This document shows positions 42,684-50,964 of a stretch of 64,000 nucleotides of DNA, piece by piece. The stretch comes from Bog-473 sp963828825 (GTDB taxonomy: Bacteria; Actinomycetota; Acidimicrobiia; Acidimicrobiales; RAAP-2). The stretch spans positions 248,001 to 312,000 of the forward strand of contig CAWHGF010000001.1 of the NCBI GenBank assembly GCA_963828825.1. The letters are read 5' to 3'. How positions within the stretch are numbered: the stretch's first letter is position 1; each line of letters starts with the position of its first letter. A model generated the notes under the pieces. It ran no database searches and was not told where the DNA came from. It saw nothing but the letters and a program-made list of their open reading frames with translations. The position numbers and the translations under genes were made by a program.

Positions 42684-44186
42684 GTGAGGGGGTGCTGCCG
42701 CACCCTGTTCGGTGTCGCGCTCCTCTCGGCACTGCCTCTCGCCGGCATCGTGGGAGGGACGCACGGCGCCGCGGCAGCGGCGAGCGGCCAGCCGGCCTTC
42801 TACACCTCTCAGGCGCCGGGCGGCGCGCCGACAGCCGGGAAGAGAGTGATCGCCCTTACCTTCGACGACGGCCCCGGCCCGTACACGCCGGCCGTGCTGT
42901 CGGTACTCGAGCAGTACCACGTGCCGGCCACATTCTTTGAGATCGGAGAGGAGGTGGCCCGCTATCCCCAGTTCGCCAAGATGGTGGCCGCCGCCGGCTA
43001 TCCGGTGGAGGACCACACCTGGAGCCATCCGGACCTCACCACGCTCCCTCCCTCCGGAGTGGCTGCACAGATCGACATAACGCAGGCGGAGATCGAGTCG
43101 GTCACGGGCACGACGCCACAATGTGTGCGGCCCCCCTACGACGCGTGGAACCCCTCCGTCCTGAACCAGATTGCCGGGCGCGGACTGACGACCATGAGCT
43201 ACTCCATTGACCCCAGAGACTGGACGCTGCCCGGAGCGCAGGCGATCGTCAGCCGTGTGGTCGGCGCCGCGTTCCCCGGCGCCGTCGTCGACATGCACGA
43301 TGCCGGCGGTGACCGGTCCCAGACCGTGGCGGCGCTCCCGCAGATCATCTCCCAACTCAGTGCGCAGGGGTATTCGTTCGTCTCCATCTGCGGCCCCGGG
43401 CCCAATCTCGGACCGCAGGTCTCCGCGACCTATGGCTTCGGCAATGCACCCGTCGCCGGGCCACCCGTGACCTCGAATCTCCCGTTGGTGGGCGGGGCGG
43501 CGACCCCGAGCGGCAACGGCTACTGGGAGGTGGCCGCCGACGGCGGGATCTTCTCCTTCGGGGACGCGGCGTTCCACGGTTCGATGGGAGGGCTCCCGCT
43601 GGACGAGCCCATCGTGGGCATGGCGGCCACCCCGAGCGGCAACGGCTACTGGGAGGTGGCCGCCGACGGCGGGATCTTCTCCTTCGGGGACGCGGCGTTC
43701 CACGGTTCGATGGGAGGGCTCCCGCTGGACGAGCCCATCGTGGGCATGGCGGCGACCCCGAGCGGCAACGGCTACTGGGAGGTGGCCGCCGACGGCGGGA
43801 TCTTCTCCTTCGGGGACGCGGCGTTCCACGGTTCGATGGGAGGGCTCCCGCTGGACGAGCCCATCGTGGGCATGGCGGCGACCCCGAGCGGCAACGGGTA
43901 CTGGGAGGTGGCCGCCGACGGCGGGATCTTCTCCTTCGGGGACGCGGCCTTCCACGGTTCGATGGGAGGGCTCCCGCTCGACGCGCCCATCGTGGGCATG
44001 GCGGCCACCCCGAGCGGCAACGGCTACTGGGAGGTGGCCGCCGACGGCGGGATCTTCTCCTTCGACGCGACGTTCTACGGGTCGCGAGGTGGACAAGCCG
44101 GTTCGGACCGCTTCTTCGGCATGGTGCGGACCCCGGACGGTGGCGGGTACCTGCTGACCGGGCAGCATCCGCCGCCCGGGCAGTGA
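42684..44186 (+). CDS. Secreted polysaccharide deacetylase with C-terminal 42-residue repeats
   Basis: A 500-residue exported protein. A signal peptide (GVALLSALPLAGIVGGTHGA) precedes a NodB-type deacetylase domain: ALTFDDGPGPYTP supplies catalytic and metal Asp residues (about 61-62), HTWSHPDL the metal His pair, RPPYDAW the next motif and VVDMHDAGGDR the last. It removes acetyl or similar groups from cell-wall or extracellular polysaccharide. From about residue 271 to 465 come four full copies and one partial copy of a 42-residue unit, GNGYWEVAADGGIFSFGDA plus FHGSMGGLPLDEPIVGMA. The GTG at 42684 places the start right before the signal peptide; an in-frame GTG at 42633 would add 17 residues. 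Confidence 0.9.
   Translation: MRGCCRTLFGVALLSALPLAGIVGGTHGAAAAASGQPAFYTSQAPGGAPTAGKRVIALTFDDGPGPYTPAVLSVLEQYHVPATFFEIGEEVARYPQFAKMVAAAGYPVEDHTWSHPDLTTLPPSGVAAQIDITQAEIESVTGTTPQCVRPPYDAWNPSVLNQIAGRGLTTMSYSIDPRDWTLPGAQAIVSRVVGAAFPGAVVDMHDAGGDRSQTVAALPQIISQLSAQGYSFVSICGPGPNLGPQVSATYGFGNAPVAGPPVTSNLPLVGGAATPSGNGYWEVAADGGIFSFGDAAFHGSMGGLPLDEPIVGMAATPSGNGYWEVAADGGIFSFGDAAFHGSMGGLPLDEPIVGMAATPSGNGYWEVAADGGIFSFGDAAFHGSMGGLPLDEPIVGMAATPSGNGYWEVAADGGIFSFGDAAFHGSMGGLPLDAPIVGMAATPSGNGYWEVAADGGIFSFDATFYGSRGGQAGSDRFFGMVRTPDGGGYLLTGQHPPPGQ
43494..44078 (+). repeat. Tandem 126-bp coding repeats (4 full + 1 partial)
   Basis: The sequence ACCCCGAGCGGC recurs at 43503, 43629, 43755, 43881 and 44007, exactly 126 bases apart, and the units between are nearly identical at the DNA level, differing at a few positions only. 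The fifth unit diverges after about 60 bases. The repeats encode the 42-residue C-terminal units of the deacetylase; the period is a multiple of three, so copy-number change would keep the frame. Confidence 0.95.
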
Positions 44187-44226
44187 GCCGGGGGAGCCGA
44201 CCGCGCTCTTTCTCGTCCCCGAGCGC

Positions 44227-45018
44227 CTAGCTGACCGGCGCGGCGAACCGGTACCCGATGCCCCTGATGGTGGTGATCCAGCGAGGGTTTTCCGGGTCGG
44301 TTTCGATCTTGAGGCGGACACGGCGGATGTGCTCGGTGACCGTCGACCGCCCTTGCCACCGTCCGTTGGATCCCCAGACCCGCTCGAGCAGGTCCTCGCG
44401 TGAGAACACCCGTCCTGGTGCGGAGGCGAGGAAGGCCAGGAGGTCGAACTCCTTACGGGTCAGGACCACCTCCACATCGCCGACCGTCACCCTTCGTGTG
44501 CCCTGGTCGATGACGAGCTCGCCGTGGTCGAGTGTCGTCGTCGGCGTGGCGAGACCGCGTCGGAGGACCGCCCGCATCCGTGCTTCGAGTTCCGCAAAGG
44601 AGTACGGCTTGGCGAGCACGTCATCCGCACCGAGATTCAGTAGGCCGACCCGTTCGCGCTCGGTCGACCGGCCGGAGCAGACGATCACGGGAACCGAACT
44701 TCGGCGCCGGATCTTGGTCAGCACTTCCGAGGTCCCGCCGCCGAGATCGAAGTCCAGAATGACGAGATCAACCGGATGGGCGAAGACCGCGTCCAGCGAC
44801 TCGGCGACTGTGGCCGCCTCGGTGACCTCGTAGCCCGAGCGCTTCAGGTAGTGCTGCAGCGCCCGGCGGGTGTTGGTGTCGTCCTCGGCAACCAGGATCG
44901 TCCTCTCGGTGACCATGTCGCCCATGGGCGTGAACACAGTCGTGGGATTGGAACCCGCCGTACGGGTACCCTCGACCGAGGACGTCCCTCGCTCCGAGAA
45001 GTCCAGGGGATATGTCAT
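44227..45018 (-). CDS. OmpR-type response regulator (orphan, copy 1)
   Basis: A 263-residue two-domain regulator. After about 47 extra N-terminal residues, the receiver domain begins RTILVAEDDTNTRRALQHYL, with the phospho-acceptor Asp in LVILDFDLGGG and Lys in LAKPYSFAELEAR. The C-terminal winged helix includes LTRKEFDLLAFLASAPGRVF, SREDLLERVWG, RRVRLKIETDPENPRWI and GIGYRF. No histidine kinase is nearby. It is a close paralogue of the regulator at 45357-46157, including the length of the N-terminal extension. The ATG at 45018 sits directly against a 10-bp inverted repeat and has no clear ribosome site; a Met just before VTERTILVAEDD is an alternative start. Confidence 0.9.
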   Translation of the reverse strand: MTYPLDFSERGTSSVEGTRTAGSNPTTVFTPMGDMVTERTILVAEDDTNTRRALQHYLKRSGYEVTEAATVAESLDAVFAHPVDLVILDFDLGGGTSEVLTKIRRRSSVPVIVCSGRSTERERVGLLNLGADDVLAKPYSFAELEARMRAVLRRGLATPTTTLDHGELVIDQGTRRVTVGDVEVVLTRKEFDLLAFLASAPGRVFSREDLLERVWGSNGRWQGRSTVTEHIRRVRLKIETDPENPRWITTIRGIGYRFAAPVS

Positions 45019-45356
45019 GCGGCACCGCCCCGTGGGGTCACCATCGTGGCCAGCGCGCGGTGCCGCGACACCTCGTGGGTGCCATGACGTCGAGCGAGCG
45101 CCTGCGGCAAGCCGACCATGTCCATTGCCCCTCTCGTCCCTCCCGCACTCCCGTGCGGAACGGTTCCTCGTTCGCTCGGGCCGGACGCAGATTCCTCGTC
45201 AGAACGACCCGCGCCCTGCTGTCTTTTCAATGTCGGCAGATGTCGGTGCGGGCTGCATAGGACTTTTGGACCAAAAATTCGCGCGCCCGTGGTGCGAAGA
45301 GGACCGGAGCCGGGAGGAGGCGCGGCTCGAGCGCCAGAGCACGATGGGTCCGGCGA
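45019..45356. promoter_or_regulatory. Gap between the two response regulators, with inverted repeats
   Basis: About 340 bases with no gene. GCGGCACCGC (45019-45028) and GCGGTGCCGC (45057-45066) form perfect 10-bp arms, 28 bases apart. They touch the start codon of copy 1, so its mRNA leader could fold back over the initiation site or the DNA could bind a regulator. TTTTGG-A-CCAAAA (45264-45276) is a second, AT-rich palindrome nearer the end of copy 2, in the most likely promoter area for copy 1. Confidence 0.5.
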
Positions 45357-46157
45357 TCAGGTGTCCGGCAGGCTGAACCGGTAGCCGACGCCGCGCACGG
45401 TGGTGATCCACCGCGGCGAATCGGGATCGGGCTCAATCTTGAGACGCACCCGTCGGACATGCTCGGTCACGGTCGAGCGGCCTTGCCATTCCTCGGTCGA
45501 ACCCCAGACCCGCTCGAGAAGGTCTTCGCGAGAGAAGACCTGACCGGGCGACGCCGCCAGGAAGGCGAGCAGGTCGAATTCCTTACGGGTCATCGGGATG
45601 GACTTGTCTCGCACGGTGACGGTACGAGTGTCGCGATCGACGACGAGCTCTCCGTGGTGGAGACAGCTGGCTGCCGGTTCGCCATTGCCGCGGCGCAGGA
45701 CAGCCCGGACTCTTGCCTCGAGTTCTGCGAAGGAGAACGGCTTGACGACGAAGTCGTCGGCTCCGAGGTTGAGGGTCCGGATCCTGTCGTCCTCTGAGTC
45801 TCTTCCCGAGCAGACGATGACCGGGACGGCGCTGTGGCGGCGGATCTTCGCCAGCACGTCCGTGCCGTCGAACCCCGGAAGTCCCAGGTCAAGGAGGACA
45901 AGGCTGGCCGAGTGCTGGAAGACCGCTCGAAGCGTGGACGGCCCGTCGGCGGCCTCTGTCACCCGGTATCCGGTCCGCTCGAAGTACTGGAGCAGCGCGC
46001 TGCGACAGCTGTGATCGTCCTCGGCCACGAGGATGGTCCGCTCTCCGTGCCCCACCCCGTTTGGTGATTCCAGAGGGTTCGTGCCGTTCGGAGTGATCGG
46101 CTTGAGGTCCCGCTGGTACGTCGGGGCACGCGTCACCACGCCGACCGGCGGATTCAC
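45357..46157 (-). CDS. OmpR-type response regulator (orphan, copy 2)
   Basis: A 266-residue paralogue of the regulator at 44227-45018. The receiver starts GERTILVAEDDHSCRSALLQ after about 48 residues, with the Asp in LVLLDLGLPGFDG and the Lys in VVKPFSFAELEAR. The DNA-binding domain reads MTRKEFDLLAFLAASPGQVF, SREDLLERVWG, RRVRLKIEPDPDSPRW and GVGYRFSLPDT. The GTG at 46157 is supported by GGAGAGG seven bases upstream and gives the same extension length as copy 1. No kinase is adjacent. The very similar recognition regions suggest overlapping target sites, with input divergence in the receiver. Confidence 0.9.
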   Translation of the reverse strand: MNPPVGVVTRAPTYQRDLKPITPNGTNPLESPNGVGHGERTILVAEDDHSCRSALLQYFERTGYRVTEAADGPSTLRAVFQHSASLVLLDLGLPGFDGTDVLAKIRRHSAVPVIVCSGRDSEDDRIRTLNLGADDFVVKPFSFAELEARVRAVLRRGNGEPAASCLHHGELVVDRDTRTVTVRDKSIPMTRKEFDLLAFLAASPGQVFSREDLLERVWGSTEEWQGRSTVTEHVRRVRLKIEPDPDSPRWITTVRGVGYRFSLPDT

Positions 46158-46692
46158 TCGCCGACCCTCTCCGCACGCAACACCGGAGTCCAAACCTGCA
46201 CCAGGGGTGTCTGACCCATGTGGTGATTGTCGGCCGCGCTTCCTACAACCTTGAGGGAATCGAAGGGCCCGCGGATCACGCCCCGGCGGGTACTGATCCG
46301 CCCGCCACCGTGCGGCGCGGGTTGGGTGGCGCCAAGGGCAGAAGGTGAAAGCGGCAGGGAATGTCCAAGCGGAAAACACGTAATCGACAAAGAGTGACGC
46401 GTTTCTCAAGGTGAAATGCGTTGCACCGACAATGCAAGTGAGGCGTTCCATCCGACCCGATATGGAGCCCTGGGCGCGTGAGAATCGCACCGCAGCCCGA
46501 GCCTGTCGGAAATGTTGCGCAGAGGTTGCGTGAGCTCTGCAACCATTCAACAACGTTCACGCAACCATCCTGCAAGAACGCAATCTATTAGAGTGGTTGT
46601 TACTCCTGAATACGCGAAGTCCGCATGGTCAAATGATGACTTCAGGAGCGAGTTGCACCGAGTCGGATGGTGCAAATGAGGGAGGGGGAAAC
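46158..46692. promoter_or_regulatory. Long intergenic region upstream of the sigma factor, TTGC/GCAA dyads
   Basis: About 535 bases without a supportable gene, and less GC-rich than its surroundings between about 46360 and 46620. It holds TTGCA-N7-TGCAA (46421-46437) and GTTGC-N9-GCAAC (46525-46543), plus two GCAACCAT copies at 46539 and 46561. These repeated dyads look like binding sites for one regulator controlling the sigma gene or the divergent response regulator. No promoter hexamers were convincing. Confidence 0.45.
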
Positions 46693-47589
46693 GTGGAATC
46701 GACGTCACGTCCGTTTTCCACGGCGCAGGAGTCGGCGGAGGCGGGTATCGAAGATCTCTGGTCTGAGTTCAAGCGGACCGGAGAGCAGACACTTCGTAAC
46801 CAGCTGATCATCTACTACTCGCCGTTCGTCAAGTACATCGCCGGCCGCGTGCTGGCCGGGCTACCCAGGCACTTCGACGAGGAAGATCTCGTCAGCTACG
46901 GGATCATCGGGCTCATCGACGCGATCGAGCGGTTCGAACTCGACCGCAATCTGCGTTTCGAGACCTACGCCATTCCGCGCATCAAGGGGGCGATCATCGA
47001 CGAGTTGCGATCGATCGACTGGGTCCCCCGGTCCGTGCGCACCAAGGCCCGCGCCGTGGAGCAGGCGTTCACGCACTTGGAGGCGACGCTGCGGCGCACA
47101 CCCAACGAGGCCGAGGTCGCAGCCGAGCTGGAGATGTCCGTGAGTGACTTCCACAAGGCGCTGCGCAAGATCTCCACGGTGGGCATGATGGCGCTCGACG
47201 AGGTGCTGCGCGGGGGCGACCGCTCCGAGCGCTCGACGCTGGGCGAGACCTTGCCGGATGGGTCGTGGGGCCCGGTCGACACCTTCGAGGCCAAGGAGTC
47301 CAAGGAGGCACTCGTCACGGCCGTCGACGCGATGCCCGAGCGAGAGCGCACCGTGCTGATGATGTACTACTACGACGGTCTGACGCTGACGGAGATCGGT
47401 CAGGTCCTTGGCGTCACCGAGAGCAGGGTGTGCCAGATCCACACCAAGGCGCTCCGGCAGCTCCGTTCGAAGCTGGCGGACCGGCCCGAGACGGTTCGGC
47501 TGAATCCGGCCGCACGCGGAGCAACCGCGCGTCGCACCGGCACCCGCGAGCGTGCCGGTCGGGCTCGCCTGCAGCTGCTCGCCAGCTAG
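46693..47589 (+). CDS. WhiG/FliA-family RNA polymerase sigma factor
   Basis: A 298-residue alternative sigma factor of the group 3 type. Region 2 holds LIIYYSPFVKYIAGRVLAGL, FDEEDLVSYGIIGLIDAIER and FETYAIPRIKGAIIDELRSI, with DWVPRSVR entering region 3, and region 4 is ALVTAVDAMPERERTVLMMY then LTLTEIGQVLGVTESRVCQI. The motif set is that of WhiG (sporulation/differentiation) and FliA (motility). No flagellar genes are present, so a developmental or stress role is likelier. The GTG at 46693 has GGAGGGGG upstream. An Arg-rich tail extends past region 4. Divergent from two orphan response regulators, which may control it. Confidence 0.92.
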   Translation: MESTSRPFSTAQESAEAGIEDLWSEFKRTGEQTLRNQLIIYYSPFVKYIAGRVLAGLPRHFDEEDLVSYGIIGLIDAIERFELDRNLRFETYAIPRIKGAIIDELRSIDWVPRSVRTKARAVEQAFTHLEATLRRTPNEAEVAAELEMSVSDFHKALRKISTVGMMALDEVLRGGDRSERSTLGETLPDGSWGPVDTFEAKESKEALVTAVDAMPERERTVLMMYYYDGLTLTEIGQVLGVTESRVCQIHTKALRQLRSKLADRPETVRLNPAARGATARRTGTRERAGRARLQLLAS

Positions 47590-47614
47590 CAGCTAGCCGG
47601 CACAATCCCGTTTT

Positions 47615-47644
47615 CCGCCCGGCGGCCATGCGGTCGCCGGGCGG
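47615..47644. terminator. GC-rich stem-loop between the sigma factor and gad
   Basis: CCGCCCGGCG and CGCCGGGCGG are perfect 10-bp arms with a 10-base loop, 25 bases after the sigma-factor stop. There is no T-tract on the downstream side, so it is a plausible but non-canonical terminator or mRNA 3' stabiliser. Confidence 0.5.
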
Positions 47645-47736
47645 ACGGTCGCGGGAGCAAAGGCGGGCGATCGCCGACGGCAGGCGAGACCGATACGGTA
47701 CGGGCGCCGGACCACGATCGAGCCAGGGAGCGCGCC

Positions 47737-49137
47737 ATGCCTTTGCACAAGCGGGAAACCGTCCGGGAGGGGATGCTCGACTCGATCTATGCCGACCGGG
47801 ACATGTTGGCCGGCCTCCCCTCGCACCACTGTCCCGGCGAGGAGATGCCGCCCGCCGAGGCCTTCCAGGCCATCTCTGACGAGCTCCTCCTCGACGGGAA
47901 CGCGCGCCAGAACCTCGCCACCTTCTGCCAGACCTGGGAGGAGCCGGAGATCCACAAGTTGATGGACCTCAGTATCGACAAGAACCTCATCGACAAGGAC
48001 GAGTACCCCCAGACCGCGGAGATCGAGCGCCGCTGCGTCTCCATCCTGTCCCACCTGTGGAACGCTCCCACGACCGAGGACCCGGTCGGCTGCTCGGCCA
48101 TCGGGTCCTCCGAGGCGTGCATGCTCGGCGGCATGGCGGCCAAATGGCGCTGGCGGGCCAAGCGCCGGGCCGCCGGGAAGCCGACCGACAACCCCAACAT
48201 GGTGTGCGGGCCCGTCCAGGTGGTCTGGCACAAGTTCGCCAAGTACTGGGACATCGAGATGCGCGAGATCCCCATGTCCCCCGGTCGCTACTGCATGGAC
48301 GTGGAGCAGATGCTCGAGCGCGTCGACGAGAACACCATCATGGTGGTGCCCACCTTCGGCGTGACCTACACCGGCTCCTACGAGCCGGTGCTCGAGCTCT
48401 CCCAGGCCCTCGACAAGCTTCAACAGGACACCGGCCTCGACGTCGACATCCACGTGGACGGGGCCAGCGGCGCCTTCCTGGCCCCCTTCTGCGCCCCGGA
48501 CATCCTGTGGGACTTCCGGGTCCCGCGCGTCAAGTCCATCAGCACTTCGGGGCACAAGTTCGGGCTCGCCCCTCTCGGCGTCGGCTGGGTCCTGTGGCGG
48601 GACACCGCGGAGCTGCCCGACGACCTCATCTTCCACGTGACCTACCTCGGCGGGGACATGCCGGTGTTCCAGATCAACTTCTCGCGGCCCGCCGGCCAGA
48701 TCGTGGCCCAGTACTACAACTTCATCCGTCTGGGGACGGACGGCTACCGCAACGTGCACACCGCCTGCTACAACACCGGCCAGTTCCTGTCGGCGGAGAT
48801 CGTCAAGCTCGGCCCGTTCGAGCTGCTGTGCGACTCCAACCCCCTGACGGGGATCCCCTCGGTGGCCTGGCGCATCCGGGAGGGCGAGGACCCGGGGTAC
48901 ACGCTCTACGACGTCGCCGACCGCCTGCGGACGCGGGGCTGGCAGGTGCCGGCCTACCCGCTGACAGGGTCCGTCGCCGACATCTCGGTCCAGCGCATCC
49001 TGGTGCGCCAGGGCGTGAGCCGGGACCTGGCGGGAATCCTGCTGGAAGACATGACGCAGGCCATCGCCCACTTCGATCGTCACCCGGTCACCGTGTCGAT
49101 GACCAAGGAGGAGTCAGGCGGCTTCAGCCACCTGTGA
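47737..49137 (+). CDS. gadB: Glutamate decarboxylase
   Basis: Converts glutamate to 4-aminobutyrate, consuming a proton; PLP-dependent, cytoplasmic. The 466-residue protein has DPVGCSAIGSSEACMLGGMA for phosphate binding, DIHVDGASGAFLAPFC with the ring-contacting Asp, and the Schiff-base lysine in SISTSGHKFG (Lys274). Length and motifs are those of bacterial GadA/GadB, and the C-terminal segment ends GGFSHL. AGGGAG lies just before the ATG. No GABA antiporter (GadC) is in the window; instead the convergent neighbour is a channel-like protein. A GABA-shunt or acid-tolerance role is inferred. Confidence 0.95.
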   Translation: MPLHKRETVREGMLDSIYADRDMLAGLPSHHCPGEEMPPAEAFQAISDELLLDGNARQNLATFCQTWEEPEIHKLMDLSIDKNLIDKDEYPQTAEIERRCVSILSHLWNAPTTEDPVGCSAIGSSEACMLGGMAAKWRWRAKRRAAGKPTDNPNMVCGPVQVVWHKFAKYWDIEMREIPMSPGRYCMDVEQMLERVDENTIMVVPTFGVTYTGSYEPVLELSQALDKLQQDTGLDVDIHVDGASGAFLAPFCAPDILWDFRVPRVKSISTSGHKFGLAPLGVGWVLWRDTAELPDDLIFHVTYLGGDMPVFQINFSRPAGQIVAQYYNFIRLGTDGYRNVHTACYNTGQFLSAEIVKLGPFELLCDSNPLTGIPSVAWRIREGEDPGYTLYDVADRLRTRGWQVPAYPLTGSVADISVQRILVRQGVSRDLAGILLEDMTQAIAHFDRHPVTVSMTKEESGGFSHL

Positions 49138-50290
49138 GCGCGGCGGGGACCGTCGCCGACCAGTCGACGTGCAGCGGACGCCGACGAATGAAACGAGGCT
49201 CGCCCACCTCCGCCGGACGGTCGGTCGTCCACACCGCGGGAGCGGCCAACGTGACCCCGGCCAGCGCCCGCAGCGCGGGGTCGTAGGCGGAGCGGATCCA
49301 GGCGAACCGGCGCCACGCCTCCTCGTCTCGGCCCGGCGTGACGACGAGGATCCCCGACAGGGCCGCCAGGGCGGCGTCGTACTCGTCCCGGCTGACGCTT
49401 ATCGGTGGCGCCGGCTCCCCGGCGCGTGCCAACACGTCCAGGAGCCTCGTCGGCGGAGGCAGGGGGATATAGACCGCGCCGGCGATCCGGACGATCAGCG
49501 GGAGGCCGTAGACGAGGACGACCAGGGGCCCCTTCTGGGCGTCGGCAAAGACCTCGCCCATGTCGATCTCGGAGACCGCGACGACCAACGCCGACGCGTC
49601 GAGCACCGCCCCCATGGTGCCGACCCACGATTGCTCGGGGTCGGACCCGGGGAAGTAGGAGAGGATCGGGAAGGCGGTGTGGGTCTGCTCGAGGTCGAGC
49701 ATCCAGTCGGCCGCGCCACTCCAGATGTCGGGGCTCTCGAGGCCGCCCAGGCGCTGCAGGCTCTGGAGGAATTCCTGCGGGCTGGGCGGCGAGCCGGCGA
49801 TGGGGCGGAGGCGGTTCGTGCCTTTCTCGCGAGCGTTGTAGGCGGAGTAGATGGTGGGCAGGTAGCTGATGAGGAGAGCGACCAGCCCCAGCCCGATCGT
49901 CGCCTCCACGAAGGCGAGCCAGATCCGCCCCGGCCCGTTGGGCTCGGCGAACCCCATGGTGGTGAGCGACGAGACGCTGATCTCGAAGGCCCGCGACCAG
50001 TCGAGGTCGCGTGTGCCCCAATAGATGAGGGTGAACGCGAGCATCATGCTGATCATCCAGGCCAGCGGCAGGCTTGCGAGGGCGACGGGCGCGTACAGGC
50101 TCCGGAGCGATCTCGTCGCGGCATCGTTCCGTCGCCGGTGCACCAGGAGCCGGTAGACCAGGGCGAAGACGAACTGCGCCAGGCGAGGGTTGCCCTCCTG
50201 GGGCAGGACCACGGTCTTCAGCGCCGAGCCCAGGACGGCGAAGGCAACCAGGGCGCCGGCCACGAGCGACACGATGTGGGCGACGATCAT
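49124..50290 (-). CDS. Channel-like membrane protein (two-TM potassium-channel type pore)
   Basis: A 388-residue protein. A first hydrophobic segment (VSLVAGALVAFAVLGSAL) is followed by ASLPLAWMISMMLAFTLIYW, a pore-loop-like stretch ISVSSLTTMGFAEPNGPGR, and a helix WLAFVEATIGLGLVALLISYLP, the helix-pore-helix layout of ion-transport-2 channels. The filter position reads TTMGF (110-114) instead of T-V-G-Y-G, so potassium selectivity is doubtful. The remaining 230 residues are mostly cytoplasmic with one more hydrophobic stretch. The ATG at 50290 starts right before the first helix. Its 3' end overlaps gadB by 14 bases, convergently. Confidence 0.75.
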   Translation of the reverse strand: MIVAHIVSLVAGALVAFAVLGSALKTVVLPQEGNPRLAQFVFALVYRLLVHRRRNDAATRSLRSLYAPVALASLPLAWMISMMLAFTLIYWGTRDLDWSRAFEISVSSLTTMGFAEPNGPGRIWLAFVEATIGLGLVALLISYLPTIYSAYNAREKGTNRLRPIAGSPPSPQEFLQSLQRLGGLESPDIWSGAADWMLDLEQTHTAFPILSYFPGSDPEQSWVGTMGAVLDASALVVAVSEIDMGEVFADAQKGPLVVLVYGLPLIVRIAGAVYIPLPPPTRLLDVLARAGEPAPPISVSRDEYDAALAALSGILVVTPGRDEEAWRRFAWIRSAYDPALRALAGVTLAAPAVWTTDRPAEVGEPRFIRRRPLHVDWSATVPAALTGG

Positions 50291-50321
50291 GGTGTGCGGC
50301 CCGGCGCTGGCGTGCGACGGA

Positions 50322-50831
50322 TCAGGAGATCGACTGCGCGGCCTCCTGCACCGCCTTGTCCACGTCCTTCTTGTCGACCTGCAACTCCTTGGCCACCTTC
50401 TTCTGCGCTTTGAGCGAAGCCTTCTCGATGGCGTCCTCAATCGTCGTCTCGCCCACGATCACGAGTGCGGCCTCGCCGGAATCGATGGCCTCGCCGAACT
50501 CCTTGACGTCGGTGCGCGACATCCCCTTCCACAGGTGCCCGCTCACGCCTCCGATGGCGGCCCCGACGATGGCTGATCCGATGATGGACGGCGGGAACAG
50601 AATTCCGACCAGGGCGCCGGCCGCTGCACCGCCCCAGGCACCGTGTCGGGTGGTCGTCTCGTCCTTGTTGACGTGGATCTTCCCCTGGCTGTCCTTGGTG
50701 ATCACGGCGGCGTCATATGTACCGACCGCGCCGACGGCGTGGAGGTCCTTGACCACGTCGTAGTCGGCGCGGGCGTCGACCTCGCTGGCATAGGTCCCGA
50801 TGTAGATGAAGACGCCATCGGCTTTCGACAT
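50322..50831 (-). CDS. DUF1269-type protein with glycine-rich membrane segment
   Basis: A 169-residue protein. The N-terminal part, GVFIYIGTYASEVDARADYDVVKDLHAVGAVGTYDAAVI, has the pattern of DUF1269 (SIMPL/ferredoxin-like alpha-beta). A Gly/Ala-rich hydrophobic hairpin (WGGAAAGALVGILFPPSIIG, then VGAAIGGVSGHL) follows, then a Lys/Asp-rich amphipathic tail. AAAGGAG lies eight bases before the ATG at 50831. Proteins of this type are abundant in actinobacteria, often near stress genes, with no defined function. It may share a transcript with the channel-like gene 31 bases downstream. Confidence 0.82.
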   Translation of the reverse strand: MSKADGVFIYIGTYASEVDARADYDVVKDLHAVGAVGTYDAAVITKDSQGKIHVNKDETTTRHGAWGGAAAGALVGILFPPSIIGSAIVGAAIGGVSGHLWKGMSRTDVKEFGEAIDSGEAALVIVGETTIEDAIEKASLKAQKKVAKELQVDKKDVDKAVQEAAQSIS

Positions 50832-50964
50832 GGCAACGCTCCTTTCTGGCGCCCACCGGTGGGCGCCACGCCCCGGTCTCCCCGGTTGGCTCCCCCGAGG
50901 GTAGGCGGTAGGGACGTGCGTCGGAGCGGCGTGCCTTCCGGTCTGTCTGGCATGATCCCTGCCG

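Noticed and set aside
43494..44078. Regular repeats as a possible CRISPR array
   Set aside because: The period is 126 bases with no unique spacers and the units are translated in frame, so this is a coding repeat.
42645..44321. A 558-codon minus-strand frame with strong internal repeats opposite the deacetylase
   Set aside because: The repeats are the complement of the 126-bp coding repeats. The plus strand has a signal peptide and NodB motifs, so the minus frame is a shadow.
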